From Paracoccus marinaquae (GTDB lineage: Bacteria; Pseudomonadota; Alphaproteobacteria; Rhodobacterales; Rhodobacteraceae), in NCBI RefSeq assembly GCF_018860165.1, contig NZ_JAHKNG010000015.1, positions 22,933 through 86,932 on the forward strand: 64,000 nucleotides of DNA. The letters are read 5' to 3'. This document shows positions 9,823 to 19,207 of the stretch, one piece after another. Both the position numbers and the translations under genes were made by a program. Numbering within the stretch: position 1 is the stretch's first letter; every line of letters begins with the position of its first letter. Below the pieces are notes generated by a model that saw only the letters and a program-made list of their open reading frames with translations, was not told the DNA's origin and made no database searches.

Positions 9823-11787
9823 ATGAAGAACCTGCGTACGCAAGGAAAATCGACCATCGTCTGGATCCTGATGGGTCTTCTCATTCTGGGGTTGGGCGGC
9901 TTCGGCGTGACCAGCTTTTCGGGCGGCTCGGCCGAGATCGGCTCGGTCGGCGAGACCAAGGTGACGGCGGATCAGTATTACCGCGCCATGGTCCGCCAGA
10001 TGAATGCCTATCGCAGCCAGACCGGCCAGCCGGTCAGCATGGCGCAGGCGCAGGCGGTGGGCCTGCCGCAGGCCGTGCAGGCGCAGCTTTTCACCGGTGC
10101 CGCGCTGGAGGAACAGGCGCGGCGTCTGGGCGTCTCGGTCGGGGATGACCGGGTCGGGCAGGCGATTCTGAACAGCGAGGTCTTTCAGGGTCCGAATGGC
10201 AGTTTCGACCGCACCGCCTATGCCCAGATCCTGAACCGCGAGGGCCTGTCCGAGGCCGAGTTCGAGGCCGAGGTCCGCAAGGACGAGGCGCGGCTGCTGA
10301 TTCAGGCCGCCGTCACCGGCGGTGTCGTCGCCCCCGACGCGATGGTCGAGCAAAGCGCCCAGTGGCTGCTGGAGACCCGCGATATCGCCTGGCACGAACT
10401 GACCGAAGACCAGTTGCCCGCCCCCGTGGCCGATCCCGACGAGGCGACGCTGACGGCCTGGCATCAGGCCAATGCCGACCGGTTCACCGCCCCCGAGATC
10501 CGCAAGCTGACCTATGTCTGGCTGACGCCCGAGATGCTGGCCGAAGAGGTGCAGCTGGACGAGGATGCGCTGCGCGCCGTCTATGACCAGAATATCGACC
10601 AGTACCGGCAGCCCGAACGGCGACTGGTCAGCCGGCTGGTCTTCCCGACCCCCGAAGCGGCGGCCGAGGCGAAGGCGAAGATCGACGCCGGCGAAGAACC
10701 GTTCGAGACCTTCGTGCTGCAGCGCGGGCTGACGCTTGAGGATGTCGATCTGGGCGAGATGACCCGCGAGGAGCTTGGCGCCGCCGGCGCGGCGATCTTC
10801 GCACTGAGCCAGCCGGAAGTCGTCGGACCGATCGAAACCGATCTCGGGGCAGCACTTTTTGCCATGAACGGGATACTCGATCCGGTCGAGGTCAGCTTCG
10901 AGGAGGCTCGCGACGATCTGCGCGCCGAGGCGGCGGCGGATCGCGCCACCCGGATGATCGAGGACCGCATGGCGGATTTCGAGGATCTGCTTGCGGGCGG
11001 GGCGACGCTGGAAGAGGTGGCCGAGGAAACCGCGATGCAACTGGGCCAGATCGACTGGCCAAGCGACGGGAACCGGCCCGAGGGTGGCGTCGCCGGCTAT
11101 CCGGCCTTCCGCGACGCGGCGGCCGCGGTGACCGCCTCGGACTTTCCGGAACTGTTCCTGCTGGATGACGGCGGCGTCTTCGCCCTGCGCCTTGACGAGA
11201 TCGTGCCGCCGGCGCTGATCGCCTTCGACGAGGTCCGTGACCGGGTGGCCGAGGACTGGCATCAGGCCGAGGTCCGGCGCCAGCTGCTGGCGATGGCGGA
11301 AGAGGAAAAGGTCGAGGCCACCGCAGCGGCGGCCCCGCCGCCCGAGGCGATGCCGCCGGCCGATGCCGCCTCGCGCGTTGCCACGCCCGAGATCCCCGCC
11401 GAGGCCGGGCCGGACGCCGTCACCGAGCCGCAGCCGACCCCCGAGACCCTGCCCGCGCCCTGGACCATCGAGACCGGCCTGCGCCGCGATGGCTGGATCG
11501 ACGGGGTGCCCGTGGATCTGGTCCAGCGCGCGTTCACCATCGCCCAGCCCGGCGAGATCGAGATCGTCGATGCCGAGGGGCGGGTCTTCCTGCTGCGCCT
11601 CGACGCCGTTCACGCGGCCGATCTTCAGGACGAGGAGGCGCTGCGGGTGATCGACATCATCGGCCAGCGCCTTGGCCAGGCGCTGCAGGCCGATCTGTTC
11701 GACTATTACGCCCGCGCCGCCCAGATCGAGGGCGGGCTGCAACTGAACCAGTCGGCGATCAACGCCATCAATGCGCAGGTCCAGTAG
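9823..11787 (+). CDS. PpiD/SurA-like membrane-anchored peptidylprolyl isomerase
   Basis: Periplasmic folding factor anchored in the inner membrane, 654 aa, near the family length. It has a short basic N-terminus, one transmembrane helix (about 13-33, WILMGLLILGLGGFGVTSF), a SurA-type chaperone segment (about 40-190), parvulin-like repeats and a long Ala/Pro-rich linker (about 495-550) before a last domain. Catalytic parvulin residues are not obvious, so the role may be chaperone rather than isomerase. It abuts trpE, an arrangement known in Rhodobacterales, perhaps only for shared transcription. Confidence 0.85.
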   Translation: MKNLRTQGKSTIVWILMGLLILGLGGFGVTSFSGGSAEIGSVGETKVTADQYYRAMVRQMNAYRSQTGQPVSMAQAQAVGLPQAVQAQLFTGAALEEQARRLGVSVGDDRVGQAILNSEVFQGPNGSFDRTAYAQILNREGLSEAEFEAEVRKDEARLLIQAAVTGGVVAPDAMVEQSAQWLLETRDIAWHELTEDQLPAPVADPDEATLTAWHQANADRFTAPEIRKLTYVWLTPEMLAEEVQLDEDALRAVYDQNIDQYRQPERRLVSRLVFPTPEAAAEAKAKIDAGEEPFETFVLQRGLTLEDVDLGEMTREELGAAGAAIFALSQPEVVGPIETDLGAALFAMNGILDPVEVSFEEARDDLRAEAAADRATRMIEDRMADFEDLLAGGATLEEVAEETAMQLGQIDWPSDGNRPEGGVAGYPAFRDAAAAVTASDFPELFLLDDGGVFALRLDEIVPPALIAFDEVRDRVAEDWHQAEVRRQLLAMAEEEKVEATAAAAPPPEAMPPADAASRVATPEIPAEAGPDAVTEPQPTPETLPAPWTIETGLRRDGWIDGVPVDLVQRAFTIAQPGEIEIVDAEGRVFLLRLDAVHAADLQDEEALRVIDIIGQRLGQALQADLFDYYARAAQIEGGLQLNQSAINAINAQVQ

Positions 11788-11789
11788 TG

Positions 11790-13295
11790 ATGGATCTGAC
11801 CCCCGATTTCCCGGCCTTCGAGACCGCGTGGAAGGCCGGGCAGAACCAGCTTGTGACGATCCGTCTGGCCGCCGATCTGGATACGCCGGTCAGCCTGATG
11901 CTGAAGCTGGCCGAGGCCGCGCCGATGTCCTTCATGCTGGAATCGGTGACCGGGGGCGAGGTGCGCGGCCGCTATTCCATCGTCGGCATGAAGCCCGACC
12001 TGATCTGGGACTGCCGTGACGGCCGCGCCCGGATCAACCGGCAGGCGCGGTTCTCGGACGAGTTCGCACCCGAGGACGGGCCGGCGCTGGACAGCCTGCG
12101 GGCGCTGATCGCGGAAAGCCGGATCGAGGCCATGCCCGAGGGCGTCCCCCCCGTTGCCGCCGGCCTCTTCGGCTATCTGGGCTATGACATGATCCGGCTG
12201 GTCGAACATCTGCCCGATGTGAACCCCGACCCGCTGGACCTGCCCGATGCGATGCTGATGCGGCCCTCGGTCGTCGCCGTGCTGGACGGAGTCAAGGGCG
12301 AGGTGACGCTGTGCGCGCCGGCCTGGCACGACGGATCCGACAATGCCCGCGCCGCCTATAGCCGCGCCGCAGAACGGGTCATGGACGCGCTGCGCTCGCT
12401 GGACCGGCAGCCATCCGAGCCGCGCGCCCTCGGCCATGATGCCGCCGTGGGCGAGCCGGTGTCGAACTTCACCCGGCCCGGCTATCTGGCCGCGGTCGAG
12501 CGCGCCAAGGATTATATCCGCGCGGGCGACATCTTCCAGGTCGTGCCCTCGCAGCGCTGGCGGATGGATTTTCCGCTGCCGCCCTTCGCGCTCTATCGGT
12601 CGCTGCGCCGCACCAACCCGTCGCCCTTCATGTTCTTCCTGAACATGGGCGGTTTCCAGATCGTCGGCGCCAGCCCCGAGATCCTCGTGCGGCTGCGCGA
12701 CGGCGAGGTGACCGTCCGTCCGATCGCCGGCACCCGTCCGCGCGGCGCCGACGAGGCCGAGGACCGGGCGCTTGAGGCCGATCTGCTGTCCGATCAGAAG
12801 GAACTGGCCGAACATCTGATGCTGCTGGATCTGGGCCGCAACGATGTCGGCCGGGTGGCGAGGACCGGCACCGTGCGCCCGACCGAGCAATTCACCATCG
12901 AGCGTTACAGCCATGTCATGCATATCGTCTCGAACGTGGTGGGCGAGTTGCGCGAGGGCGAGGATGCCCTGTCGGCGCTGCTGGCCGGGCTGCCGGCCGG
13001 CACCGTCTCGGGCGCGCCGAAGGTCCGGGCGATGGAGATCATCGACGAACTGGAGCCCGAGAAGCGCGGTGTCTATGCCGGCGCGGTCGGCTATTTCGCC
13101 GCCAATGGCGAGATGGACATGTGCATCGCCCTGCGCACCGGGGTGGTGAAGGATGGCGCGCTGTATATCCAGGCGGGCGGCGGGGTGGTCTATGACAGCG
13201 ACCCCGAGGCCGAGTTCGAGGAAACCGTGAACAAGAGCCGCGCCCTGCAGCGTGCGGCCGAAGGTGCGGCCAGATTCGTGCGCGGCAACGGCTGA
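11790..13295 (+). CDS. trpE: Anthranilate synthase component I
   Basis: Makes anthranilate from chorismate with TrpG, 501 aa from ATG 11790 (a GTG at 11787 overlapping the previous stop is also in frame). The Trp-feedback motif appears as FMLESV (about 49-54). The catalytic core shows PIAGTRPRGA, LLDLGRNDVGRV, SGAPKVRAMEII and the C-terminal QAGGGVVYDSDPE with its metal-binding acidic residues. It is separated from trpGDC and transcribed divergently, behind the ppiD-like gene. No leader peptide or attenuator is visible immediately upstream. Confidence 0.96.
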   Translation: MDLTPDFPAFETAWKAGQNQLVTIRLAADLDTPVSLMLKLAEAAPMSFMLESVTGGEVRGRYSIVGMKPDLIWDCRDGRARINRQARFSDEFAPEDGPALDSLRALIAESRIEAMPEGVPPVAAGLFGYLGYDMIRLVEHLPDVNPDPLDLPDAMLMRPSVVAVLDGVKGEVTLCAPAWHDGSDNARAAYSRAAERVMDALRSLDRQPSEPRALGHDAAVGEPVSNFTRPGYLAAVERAKDYIRAGDIFQVVPSQRWRMDFPLPPFALYRSLRRTNPSPFMFFLNMGGFQIVGASPEILVRLRDGEVTVRPIAGTRPRGADEAEDRALEADLLSDQKELAEHLMLLDLGRNDVGRVARTGTVRPTEQFTIERYSHVMHIVSNVVGELREGEDALSALLAGLPAGTVSGAPKVRAMEIIDELEPEKRGVYAGAVGYFAANGEMDMCIALRTGVVKDGALYIQAGGGVVYDSDPEAEFEETVNKSRALQRAAEGAARFVRGNG

Positions 13296-13304
13296 AACGC
13301 GAAA

Positions 13305-13327
13305 GCGGCCCCCGCGAGGGGGGCCGC
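13305..13327. terminator. Bidirectional hairpin between trpE and PRC-barrel gene
   Basis: 9-bp stem GCGGCCCCC / GGGGGCCGC around a five-base loop, placed between two convergent genes. It lacks a T-run, so it may act with Rho or as an end-protecting hairpin. Confidence 0.5.
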
Positions 13328-13361
13328 CGGCAGATCATCGGACGGGACGGGATTGCCGGTG

Positions 13362-14084
13362 TCAGTTGCCGGCCGGGTCGGCCGGGGCGCCCTCGACCGC
13401 GCGTTCCATGGGTTCGGCCTCGGTCGGGGGCGTCTCCATGGCATCCGTGCCCATGGTTTCAGCCTCCATCGGCATCTCGCCGTCCATCGCGCCGCCTTCC
13501 ATCGGCATGGCGTCGGTCGCCGGCGCGGGTTCTGCGGCCGGATCGACGGTCGCCGGAACCGGGGTCAGCGCAGGCGCGGCCTCACGTTCGCGGAAAACGT
13601 ATTCCGGGGCCGCCTCGGCCTCTTCCTTGGTCAGGTCGCTGGTGATTTCCTGCGCGTCGTAATTGACCGTCAACTGGTCGAAGGGCACCGCGATCTGCTT
13701 TTCGCCGATGCCGAGGAAGCCGCCGACCCCGATGATCGCCGCGATCATCTGCCCGGTCTCGCCATCGACGATCAGGTCGTTGATATCGCCGATGCCGCTG
13801 CCGTCGGGGGCGGTCACGGTGGCGTCGGTGATCCAGTCCAGACGCAGTTCATTCGCGGCCTGCTGCTGGGCAACCTTGCCGCTGGCAGCCACCTCGGCCG
13901 CCATCGCCTCCTGCGCGGCCGCGGGATCGGCGGTCATTTCGGTCGTGCCCGCCGCCGGATCGGCCGGCAGGGTGGTCGCCTCGCCGGGCATCGCCGGATC
14001 GTCCGTGCCCGCCGCATCCTGGGCGAGGGCAGGGCCGATCGCCAGCGGCAGAGCGATGATCGTGGTCATGAGAAGCTTGCGCAT
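13362..14084 (-). CDS. Exported PRC-barrel domain protein
   Basis: Secreted protein, 240 aa. The signal peptide MRKLLMTTIIALPLAIGPALA (cut before Gln) is followed by an Ala/Thr-rich stretch, a PRC-barrel (about 75-150, with DWITDATVTAPDGSGIGDIN and DLIVDGETGQ), and a low-complexity Met/Pro/Glu tail. GGAGG lies directly before an ATG at 14090, so the second ATG at 14084, six bases from it, is the better start. PRC barrels bind proteins or small ligands at membranes; the function here is unknown. Convergent with trpE. Confidence 0.85.
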   Translation of the reverse strand: MRKLLMTTIIALPLAIGPALAQDAAGTDDPAMPGEATTLPADPAAGTTEMTADPAAAQEAMAAEVAASGKVAQQQAANELRLDWITDATVTAPDGSGIGDINDLIVDGETGQMIAAIIGVGGFLGIGEKQIAVPFDQLTVNYDAQEITSDLTKEEAEAAPEYVFREREAAPALTPVPATVDPAAEPAPATDAMPMEGGAMDGEMPMEAETMGTDAMETPPTEAEPMERAVEGAPADPAGN

Positions 14085-14333
14085 CTTCATCCTCCATTGT
14101 GGTCCATACGCGGCACCGGCACGGCCGGCGACGCGCTTCGGGGACCAAATGACCGGCACCCGTCACGGGTTCCTGCGGGTTGAATGTGGCGGGCAGGACT
14201 TCGCCCGGAGGCGGTGCCTCAGAGCTGAGGAAAGGCACCCGTCATGTTGTAATTATCTGAAATTAATCAGATGGTTCCATCCGACAATGAAGGTCCGGCG
14301 GAGGTTTGCCGGCCGCCCCTCGCGCGGGCTTTC

Positions 14334-14831
14334 TCAATCCTCGCCGCGATAGGGCTGGACATATTGCAGCGCCATGTCCCAGGGGAAGAAGATCCAGGTA
14401 TCCTGGCTGACCTCGGTGATATAGCTCTGCACCATCGGCCTGCCCTTGGGCTTGGCATAGACGGTGGCGAAATGGGCCTTGGGCAGCATCTCGCGGATCA
14501 GTTCCAGCGTGCGCCCGGAATCGACCAGATCGTCGACCACCAGAATGCCCTCGCCATCGCGCATCAGTTCGGGATCCGGGCGGTTCAGAACCTCCAGCTC
14601 GCCCTGGCCGGCCTCGGCGCCGACGCCCTTGTAGGACCGGATCGAGATCGTGTCGATCGTGCGGATGTCCAGTTCGCGCGCGACGATCATCGCCGGCACC
14701 AGCCCGCCGCGCGTCACCGCCACCACCGCCCGCCAGGCGGTCCCGTCCAGCCGCCAGGCCAGCGCGCGCGCATCGCGGTGCAGCTGGTCCCAGCTGACGT
14801 GAAATCCCTTCTCATGGGGCAGGCGATCCAT
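14334..14831 (-). CDS. gpt: Xanthine (guanine) phosphoribosyltransferase
   Basis: Purine salvage enzyme that converts xanthine or guanine plus PRPP to the nucleotide. The 165 aa match E. coli Gpt closely in length. It has the PRPP signature [14 protein letters not shown] (about 94-107), the base-proximal [11 protein letters not shown] loop (about 39-49) and the family ending WIFFPWD. It lies 18 bases after the LysE-type exporter gene on the same strand, so co-transcription is likely. Confidence 0.93.
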   Translation of the reverse strand: MDRLPHEKGFHVSWDQLHRDARALAWRLDGTAWRAVVAVTRGGLVPAMIVARELDIRTIDTISIRSYKGVGAEAGQGELEVLNRPDPELMRDGEGILVVDDLVDSGRTLELIREMLPKAHFATVYAKPKGRPMVQSYITEVSQDTWIFFPWDMALQYVQPYRGED

Positions 14832-14849
14832 CCTTGGTCCTCTCTCGGT

Positions 14850-15464
14850 TCAGTGCCGCAGGATCAGCGACAGGCCCAGCAGGCCAATGGCCAGCCCGGC
14901 GCCGCGGTCGATCCAGAACTTTGCCGCATAATAGCGCCGCCGCAGCAAAGGCAAAGCCATCAGGCAGGCCAGTGCCGTATAAAAACTCAACTCGACCGAC
15001 AGGGCGGTGGCATAGATCGCCGCCTTGTCGGCCAGGGACAGCGTCGCGGGAAAGATCGACAGCAGCACGGCGGAATAGAACAGCGCCGGCTTGGGGTTCG
15101 AGAGGTTCAGCGCCATGCCGCCCCAGAAGCTCATCCCCAGCCGCGATTCGGCCGGATCGGGCAGCGGATCGGGGGCGTGGCGCCACATCTTCCAGGCCAC
15201 CCAGACCAGATAGGCGCCGCCAAGGAATTTCAGCGCGGTGAAGGTCCAGGGAAAGACCCGGAACAGCACCGTCAGCCCCAGCAGGGCGGCCAGACACCAC
15301 AGCGAGGCACCAAGCGCCAGACCCCAGGCATAGGGCAGGGCGCGCCGCCGCCCCATGGCAAAGGCCGACTGGCTGACGGCGATGATGCCGGGGCCGGGCG
15401 ACAGGATCGCCACGGCCAGCGTCGCCACGAACAGGCTGATCTGGTCGGCCGTGACCTGCAGCAT
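14850..15464 (-). CDS. LysE/RhtB family amino-acid exporter
   Basis: Inner-membrane exporter of the LysE superfamily, 204 aa from ATG at 15464; the open frame runs further upstream only as a shadow of fabI. Six hydrophobic segments are visible, with the family motif LSPGPGIIAVSQSAFAMGRR (about 21-40) in the first loop and NPKPALFYSAV in the middle. Substrates of this group are amino acids or derivatives; which one cannot be told. It lies between fabI and gpt on the same strand. Confidence 0.88.
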   Translation of the reverse strand: MLQVTADQISLFVATLAVAILSPGPGIIAVSQSAFAMGRRRALPYAWGLALGASLWCLAALLGLTVLFRVFPWTFTALKFLGGAYLVWVAWKMWRHAPDPLPDPAESRLGMSFWGGMALNLSNPKPALFYSAVLLSIFPATLSLADKAAIYATALSVELSFYTALACLMALPLLRRRYYAAKFWIDRGAGLAIGLLGLSLILRH

Positions 15465-15505
15465 GATGCGCCCCTGCCAGCCCGGCCGGTTCCAAAGCCC
15501 GCCGG

Positions 15506-16333
15506 TCAGTCCTTCTTGATGGTCGAGATGTCGGGCGCGTCCACCGCCTTCATTCCGACGATGTGATAGCCAGCATCGACGTGATGGGTCTCGCCGGTGA
15601 CGCCGGCGCCCAGACGCGACAGCAGGTACAGCGCCGAATTGCCGACATCGTCGGTGGTGACATTGCGGCGCAGGGGCGAATTCAGCTCGTTCCATTTCAG
15701 GATATAGCGGAAATCGCCGATGCCGCTGGCGGCCAGCGTCTTGATCGGCCCGGCCGAGATGGCATTGACGCGGATCCCGTCCTTGCCGAAATCCTCGGCC
15801 AGATAGCGCACGCTGGCCTCGAGCGCGGCCTTGGCGACGCCCATGACGTTGTAATGCGGCATGATCCGCTCGGCGCCGTAATAGGTCAGGGTCAGCATGC
15901 TGCCCCCGGCCGGCATCAGCGCCGCCGCGCGCTTGGCGACGGCGGTGAAGGAATAGACCGAGATGTCCATGGTCATCATGAAATTGTCGCGGGTCGTGTC
16001 GGCATAGCGGCCGCGCAGCTGATCCTTGTCGGAAAAGCCGATGGCGTGAACAAGGAAGTCGAGGCCGCCCCAACCGTCGGTCAGCGCGTCGAACAGCCCG
16101 TCGATCGAGGCTTCGTCGCCGACATCGCAGGGCAGGACCAGATTCGAGCCCAGCTGCGCGGCCAGCGGCTCGACCCGTTTCTTCAGCGCCTCGCCCTGAT
16201 AGGAGAAGGCAAGCTCCGCGCCCTCCATGGCCAGCGCTTTCGCGATCCCCCAGGCGATGGACTTGTCATTGGCCAGCCCCATGATGAGACCGCGTTTCCC
16301 GGCCATCAGACCGGCATGCTGCTCGCTTGACAT
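15506..16333 (-). CDS. fabI: Enoyl-[acyl-carrier-protein] reductase (NADH)
   Basis: Last reductive step of each fatty-acid elongation cycle. The 275 aa are typical. Visible: the FabI form of the nucleotide site GLANDKSIAWGIA (about 19-31), the substrate Tyr and the Tyr-x6-Lys pair in YNVMGVAKAALE, and the substrate-loop region AISAGPIKTLAASGI. It is divergent from pdxH across 76 bases and is the target of triclosan-type inhibitors in related bacteria. Confidence 0.96.
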   Translation of the reverse strand: MSSEQHAGLMAGKRGLIMGLANDKSIAWGIAKALAMEGAELAFSYQGEALKKRVEPLAAQLGSNLVLPCDVGDEASIDGLFDALTDGWGGLDFLVHAIGFSDKDQLRGRYADTTRDNFMMTMDISVYSFTAVAKRAAALMPAGGSMLTLTYYGAERIMPHYNVMGVAKAALEASVRYLAEDFGKDGIRVNAISAGPIKTLAASGIGDFRYILKWNELNSPLRRNVTTDDVGNSALYLLSRLGAGVTGETHHVDAGYHIVGMKAVDAPDISTIKKD

Positions 16334-16409
16334 GTGCTGCCCCTCGCGCTTTCAACCCTTTTAGACGTGATTAGGCCAAGAGTGCTGCCGCATCAAGCGC
16401 AAGGGGGCG

Positions 16410-17027
16410 ATGATGAGCGACCGGACCGGAATCTTTGCGGGCGACGACCCGTTCGCCATCGCCCGTGCCTGGCTGGCCGAGGCCGAGGCGGTCGAGCCGA
16501 ACGACGCCAATGCCATCGCGCTGGCGACCGTGGATGCCGAGGGCCTGCCCGACGCGCGGATGGTGCTGCTGAAGGATATCGAGGGCGCCGGGACCGAGGG
16601 CGCCTTCGTCTTCTACACCAATTACGACAGCGCCAAGGGCCAGCAGATCGCCGCCACCGGCAAGGCGGCCTTCGTGATGCACTGGAAGTCGCTGCGCCGC
16701 CAGATCCGGGTGCGCGGCACCGTCACGCGCGAGGAGGGGCCGCAGGCCGATGCCTATTTCGCCAGCCGCTCGCTGCAGAGCCGGCTTGGGGCATGGGCCT
16801 CGCGGCAGTCACGCCCGCTGGACAGCCGCACCAGTTTGATGGCCGCGGCCGCGAGACAGGGCCTGGTCCACGGAACCAACCCGCCGCGCCCGCCCTATTG
16901 GGGTGGCTTTCGCATCGCACCGGTGCAGATCGAATTCTGGAGCGACGGAGCGTTTCGCTTGCACGATCGCTTCAGATGGAGCAAGGTGGCGGATTGCCGC
17001 TGGGAGGTACAACGATTGTGCCCTTGA
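16410..17027 (+). CDS. pdxH: Pyridoxamine 5'-phosphate oxidase
   Basis: FMN enzyme that makes pyridoxal phosphate from the amine or alcohol form. The 205 aa are typical. FMN-binding [11 protein letters not shown] (about 48-58), [13 protein letters not shown] (about 67-79), the [16 protein letters not shown] block (about 117-132) and the C-terminal [14 protein letters not shown] signature are all present. Two adjacent ATGs (16410, 16413) follow AAGGGGGCG; the first is used. Divergent from fabI. Confidence 0.95.
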   Translation: MMSDRTGIFAGDDPFAIARAWLAEAEAVEPNDANAIALATVDAEGLPDARMVLLKDIEGAGTEGAFVFYTNYDSAKGQQIAATGKAAFVMHWKSLRRQIRVRGTVTREEGPQADAYFASRSLQSRLGAWASRQSRPLDSRTSLMAAAARQGLVHGTNPPRPPYWGGFRIAPVQIEFWSDGAFRLHDRFRWSKVADCRWEVQRLCP

Positions 17028-17162
17028 GGCTTGACCGATTGGGGTTCCGGGTCGAAAATTGATGATTGCTATGGTAAGCTATATGAACAAACACCTATCT
17101 CCGCATGATTTTCCGGCAGTCAAGGCGATTGAACCATTTGGCATCGAGGCGTAGTGTTCAAG

Positions 17163-17807
17163 ATGGCGTACGAGTTGCGCGATAACGGTGAGATGATGAC
17201 GGAAGAAAGCGGCATGAAGCTGATCTCGGGCCAGGTCAAGTGGTTTGACCCGGCCAAGGGTTATGGCTTCATCCTGAACAGTGATGGCGGGCCTGATATC
17301 CTGTTGCACGCCAATGTGTTGCGGAATTTCGGCCGCAGTTCGGTTGCGGACCAGTCGCGGGTGACCGCCTGGGTGCAGCCGACCGCGCGCGGCCTGCAGG
17401 CCAGCGAGGTGGTCGAGATCGAGCCCCCCGCCAGCGATGGCACCCCGCCCATCGCGGATATCGACAGCACGGTGATCGAGCATCTCGAATCGCTGCCCCT
17501 GCGCCCGGCGCGGGTCAAATGGTTCGACAAGGGCAAGGGCTTCGGCTTCGCCAATATCTTCGGCCACCCCGATGATGTCTTCATCCATGTCGAGGTCCTG
17601 CGCCATTCCGGGTTTTCCGATCTGGCGATCGGCGAGGCGATCGGTATCCGCGTGGTCGAGGGGCCGCGCGGCCTGATGGCGGCGCAGATCACCAGCTGGC
17701 ATCGCGGGGGCGACCAGTCCGATCTTGCATTGACCCCGGCGCCGCCGCGGCACGATATCGAAGACCGGGACGAATTTCTCGCGCATGTCGCGCATGTGGC
17801 CGAATAG
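17163..17807 (+). CDS. Protein with two cold-shock domains
   Basis: Predicted nucleic-acid chaperone, about 214 aa, with two CSD folds in one chain: SGQVKWFDPAKGYGFI near the start and RVKWFDKGKGFGFANI in the second half, each with RNP1/RNP2-like aromatics (GYGFI/DILLHA and GFGFA/DVFIHV). Tandem-CSD proteins of this type occur across alphaproteobacteria and are typically tied to stationary phase rather than cold. The start is uncertain: GTG 17154, ATG 17163 and ATG 17214 (preceded by GGAAG) are all in frame. The 3' end overlaps the next gene by 23 bases. Confidence 0.9.
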   Translation: MAYELRDNGEMMTEESGMKLISGQVKWFDPAKGYGFILNSDGGPDILLHANVLRNFGRSSVADQSRVTAWVQPTARGLQASEVVEIEPPASDGTPPIADIDSTVIEHLESLPLRPARVKWFDKGKGFGFANIFGHPDDVFIHVEVLRHSGFSDLAIGEAIGIRVVEGPRGLMAAQITSWHRGGDQSDLALTPAPPRHDIEDRDEFLAHVAHVAE

Positions 17808-18339
17808 GCTGCGGGGCAAGCCCCGATCTTGCCAAGGGACGCTGCGCGCTCTTTCGGTGCTGTCCGCCCTGATCCTGGCCGGTACTTCCGTCGCGGCGGC
17901 TCCGCCGCCAGCGGATTGCGCGCCGGATCGGGCGATCTTTCTGACCTCCGAGGGGACCGAGACATTCCGGATCGAGATCGCCGATACGGTCGAGGAGCGC
18001 GGCCAGGGTCTGATGTATCGCCGCAGCCTGCCTGCGGGCGAGGGGATGCTGTTCATCTATGACGAGCCGGCGGAACTGTCCTTCTGGATGCGCAATACAT
18101 TGATTCCGCTGGACATGATCTTTCTGGATGAGAAGGGCGTGATCCGTCATGTCAAGCGCGAGGCGCAACCACTGGATGAGACGCCGGTTCCCGGCGCGGC
18201 GCCGGGCGATCCCGACCCCGAGCGCCTGATGGTGCTTGAGATCGCGGGCGGCGAGGCCCTGCGCCTCGGGCTGGCACCGGGCCAGCCGATGGCGCATCCG
18301 CGCCTCGACCCTTCCCTTGCGGCCTGGCCCTGCCGCTGA
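17785..18339 (+). CDS. DUF192 family exported protein
   Basis: Small secreted protein of the DUF192 (COG1430) family, 184 aa, function unknown. A basic N-terminus and hydrophobic stretch ending near AGTSVAAA suggest export. The family core is clear: ADTVEERGQGLMYR, GMLFIYDEPAELSFWMRNTLIPLDMIF and the EIAGGEALRLGL end. It overlaps the CSD gene by 23 bases in another frame, so the pair is likely one transcript. tRNA-Pro follows 44 bases later. Confidence 0.88.
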   Translation: MSRMWPNRLRGKPRSCQGTLRALSVLSALILAGTSVAAAPPPADCAPDRAIFLTSEGTETFRIEIADTVEERGQGLMYRRSLPAGEGMLFIYDEPAELSFWMRNTLIPLDMIFLDEKGVIRHVKREAQPLDETPVPGAAPGDPDPERLMVLEIAGGEALRLGLAPGQPMAHPRLDPSLAAWPCR

Positions 18340-18383
18340 TGCCCCTTTTCCCGGCCCGGCCGATCCGCTAGAAGCGTCGTCGT

Positions 18384-18460
18384 CGGGGCGTAGCGCAGCC
18401 TGGTAGCGCGACGGTTTTGGGTACCGTAGGCCGGAGGTTCGAATCCTCTCGCCCCGACCA
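18384..18460 (+). tRNA. tRNA-Pro, anticodon UGG
   Basis: 77 nt cloverleaf. Acceptor stem CGGGGCG/CGCCCCG, D-arm with GCGCAGCCTGGTAGCGC, anticodon stem ACGGT/ACCGT around loop TTTGGGT (anticodon TGG), T-arm GGAGGTTCGAATCCTC, discriminator A and an encoded CCA end. An integrase remnant lies 41 bases downstream. Confidence 0.97.
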
Positions 18461-18501
18461 ACACTTGGCTTGTTTTCAAGAACTCCGTTTTACAAAGTCT
18501 T

Positions 18502-18747
18502 TTACACCTTTGTTCTGGATTCGGCCTGCCGCAGCTCCTCCGCGAGGCTGTCCGACATGGCTGGCGACAGGACGACATAGCGCTCGATCACCTCGGCGGC
18601 GTGCTTGATCGACCACCCCATATGCTTGGCGATTTCCTTCAGGTCAGCCCCCACCTCAAGAAGCCTCGTCGCAGCGGTGCCCCGCGCGTCATCCGCGCTC
18701 TTCTCCACGAGCGCACGCAGGTTCATCATGTCGTCGGTCATCGGTGG
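18502..18747 (-). pseudogene. Remnant of a tyrosine-recombinase (phage-type integrase) C-terminus
   Basis: Short open frame, 81 codons from ATG 18741 (the open frame reaches further up), whose centre reads ARGTAATRLLEVGADLKEIA, a GW stretch, then a HAAEVIERYVVLSP-like end. This is the layout of the integrase catalytic C-terminus: the second Arg box (normally H-x-x-R-G-T-A-A-T-R), helix, then the nucleophile Tyr in ERY. The box-II His is replaced (DDAR), and the N-terminal and core domains with the first Arg are missing. It points toward tRNA-Pro, as expected for an element integrated there and then decayed. Confidence 0.7.
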
Positions 18748-18937
18748 TCCTTCCGAGCAGGAGCCGGTATCGACAACGAGACCCAAAACGAGACCCAACC
18801 GGAAAGCGCCGATGACCACTGCGCTTCCTAGCTACACCACCCCCAGGGACGTCACCGACAAACCCTCCCTGATTGAAAGGAATTACGGTCAACAATCCAG
18901 CGGAAGTACAAACGATCCAGCGTTTGGGCGAAAGACT

Positions 18938-19207
18938 CTAGGGGCGCGGGCCTTCGGATGCCTGTTCGAGAGATCCGGCCTCTGCTTCGGCCAGGACGAA
19001 CAGCCGGATCGCGGTGGCCAGCCCCACTTCGGGCGGGCGGGCGTGGTCGATGCGGCCGATCAGCACGGCACGGGTGATCTCCTGCGCCTCTGCCGCCCGA
19101 CCGAGCGCGGTCCAGAAGGCGTCTTCCAGCGACACCGAGGTCCGGTGCCCGTCAATCGTCACCGACCGTTTCATCGGCGGCGTCATCGGGGGCAGATCAC
19201 GCGTCAT
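18938..19207 (-). CDS. Ribbon-helix-helix domain protein
   Basis: Small probable DNA-binding protein, 89 aa, of the RHH_4 type seen beside fumC in Rhodobacterales. The segment KRSVTIDGHRTSVSLEDAFW (about 13-32) forms the ribbon and first helix, followed by a second helix rich in Ala and Leu. Start ATG 19207 lies inside the end of the DUF4169 gene (11-base overlap), so the two are coupled. Target genes are unknown. Confidence 0.78.
   Translation of the reverse strand: MTRDLPPMTPPMKRSVTIDGHRTSVSLEDAFWTALGRAAEAQEITRAVLIGRIDHARPPEVGLATAIRLFVLAEAEAGSLEQASEGPRP

Noticed and set aside
18822..18852. Sequence resembling the 5' half of a tRNA on the minus strand (GTGTAGCTAGGAAGCGC-like)
   Set aside because: No anticodon arm or T-arm could be paired with it, so no tRNA can be supported.
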